The notes under the pieces are model-generated. The model saw nothing but the letters and a program-made list of their open reading frames with translations, did not search any database and was not told the DNA's origin. The translations under genes were made by a program, and so were the position numbers. A stretch of 64,000 bases of DNA from Prinia subflava (Eukaryota; Chordata; Aves; Passeriformes; Cisticolidae), in contig NC_086248.1 of NCBI RefSeq assembly GCF_021018805.1, positions 26,792,922 through 26,856,921 of the forward strand, written 5' to 3'. Below, one piece after another: positions 63,301-64,000 of this stretch. Within the stretch, counting starts at the first letter, position 1; every line of letters starts with the position of its first letter.

Positions 63301-64000
63301 ATGTGAAGCTGCTCTTTTGAATAACATCCTCTATTAACTAGACCCACATTAGACTTCCTTTTGCTCCTGACAAAATGCAAAGGGAAAAGGACATAAATTC
63401 CCTTTTATCTTACCATCTCTTGTGACTAGCACCACGAATTGCATTCCTTGCCTATTACCCTTCATCCCTCACTGGAACAACAGTCATTAGAGCAGCAACA
63501 AGGTAATTCAGGATTTCACCATGCAATCGGAAAGAATATTTGTAATTTGCAGCCTTTTTAACAGGCAGCACCTCTCTAAAGATTTGTGAAAGAGAAAACT
63601 TAATTTGTGAAAACAGAGCATCAGTAAATCAATGCTACCATAAACAGTAAGTAAATAAATGATCTGTCTCCAATATCTTGGATGGTACTGATTCACTTTG
63701 GTAGAGAAAAGACAGAAGTATTATTTTATTCTTTCAAGAATCAGAGGGAATCAGTTTTCATGTGGCTTGCAAGAGTTACAGCAAGTTAATCTGTTAGACT
63801 CATATGTTGAATAAATCAGCTATCTGGATGACTCTCCATCTTTCAAGGATTTTGAATAAAAGGCATCCATCTCCCTCATTGCTTGTTTACTTGTGTTCCT
63901 CTTTCTTAATTTAATGCTGGTCTTTGATGACAACTAGGTTTATTGCTGCACCTGTGGAAATTGGTATATTCGGCACTATTTCCCCTTGGAAATCTCTTCC

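Larger units (their letters stand above)
56624..64000 (-). other. EYS: EYS intron upstream of exon a (partial)
   Basis: Intron sequence running to the right edge. It contains an A/C-only tract at 56711-56829, an AT-alternating stretch at about 60945-61012, a plus-strand CR1 fragment at about 61050-61570, and a TATG-rich self-complementary stretch at about 63238-63300. The rest is AT-rich, and I saw no EGF exon or promoter in it. Confidence 0.75.

Noticed and set aside
1..64000. CRISPR arrays, operons, tRNA or rRNA genes, prophage
   Set aside because: No regularly spaced repeats, cloverleaf candidates, rRNA cores or prokaryotic gene layout were seen. The sequence is vertebrate intronic DNA.

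Overview
This is a stretch of vertebrate nuclear genome, almost certainly avian. It is AT-rich and dominated by introns. It carries many CR1 LINE fragments with the bird-type 3' end and several LTRs of avian type. The one gene I can support is EYS (eyes shut homolog), a secreted photoreceptor matrix protein, on the minus strand. The species cannot be fixed from this sequence; a songbird or other neoavian is a guess from the LTR content.

EYS layout, in transcript order (right to left): exon a 56364-56623, b 46690-46786, c 45403-45510, d 44678-44823, e 27123-27294, f 26515-26593, g 13346-13545. All seven have AG acceptors and GT donors, and their phases join without a break (2-1, 1-2, 2-2, 2-1, 1-2, 2-0, 0-2). 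They give 1,062 nt (354 codons) with no stop. The product is the end of one EGF domain, eight complete EGF domains and the start of a tenth, collinear with the middle EGF array of human EYS as I remember it. The exons before a and after g lie outside the window or were not recognised.

The introns (about 13.0, 0.5, 17.4, 0.6, 1.2 and 9.6 kb, plus flanks of 13.3 and 7.4 kb) hold the rest. There are about a dozen CR1 fragments, one of them a much older CR1-like copy at about 21.0-22.0 kb. There are three solo LTRs with clear ends: 27689-28264 (6-bp target duplication), 38172-38760 (5-bp, one mismatch) and 40274-40730 (4-bp, nested inside a CR1). Less well-bounded LTR-like segments lie at 16.3-17.8 kb and 23.9-24.8 kb. 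There are also recurrent A/C-only low-complexity tracts and long homopolymers.

I found no operon, CRISPR array, tRNA, rRNA or second protein-coding gene, and no clear sign of a new biological system. The most useful second looks are an LTR with a sense-strand poly(A) signal 395 nt upstream of exon e, a G-run cluster next to a weak splice donor after exon b, and an unidentified minus-strand reading frame near 1.3-1.5 kb.
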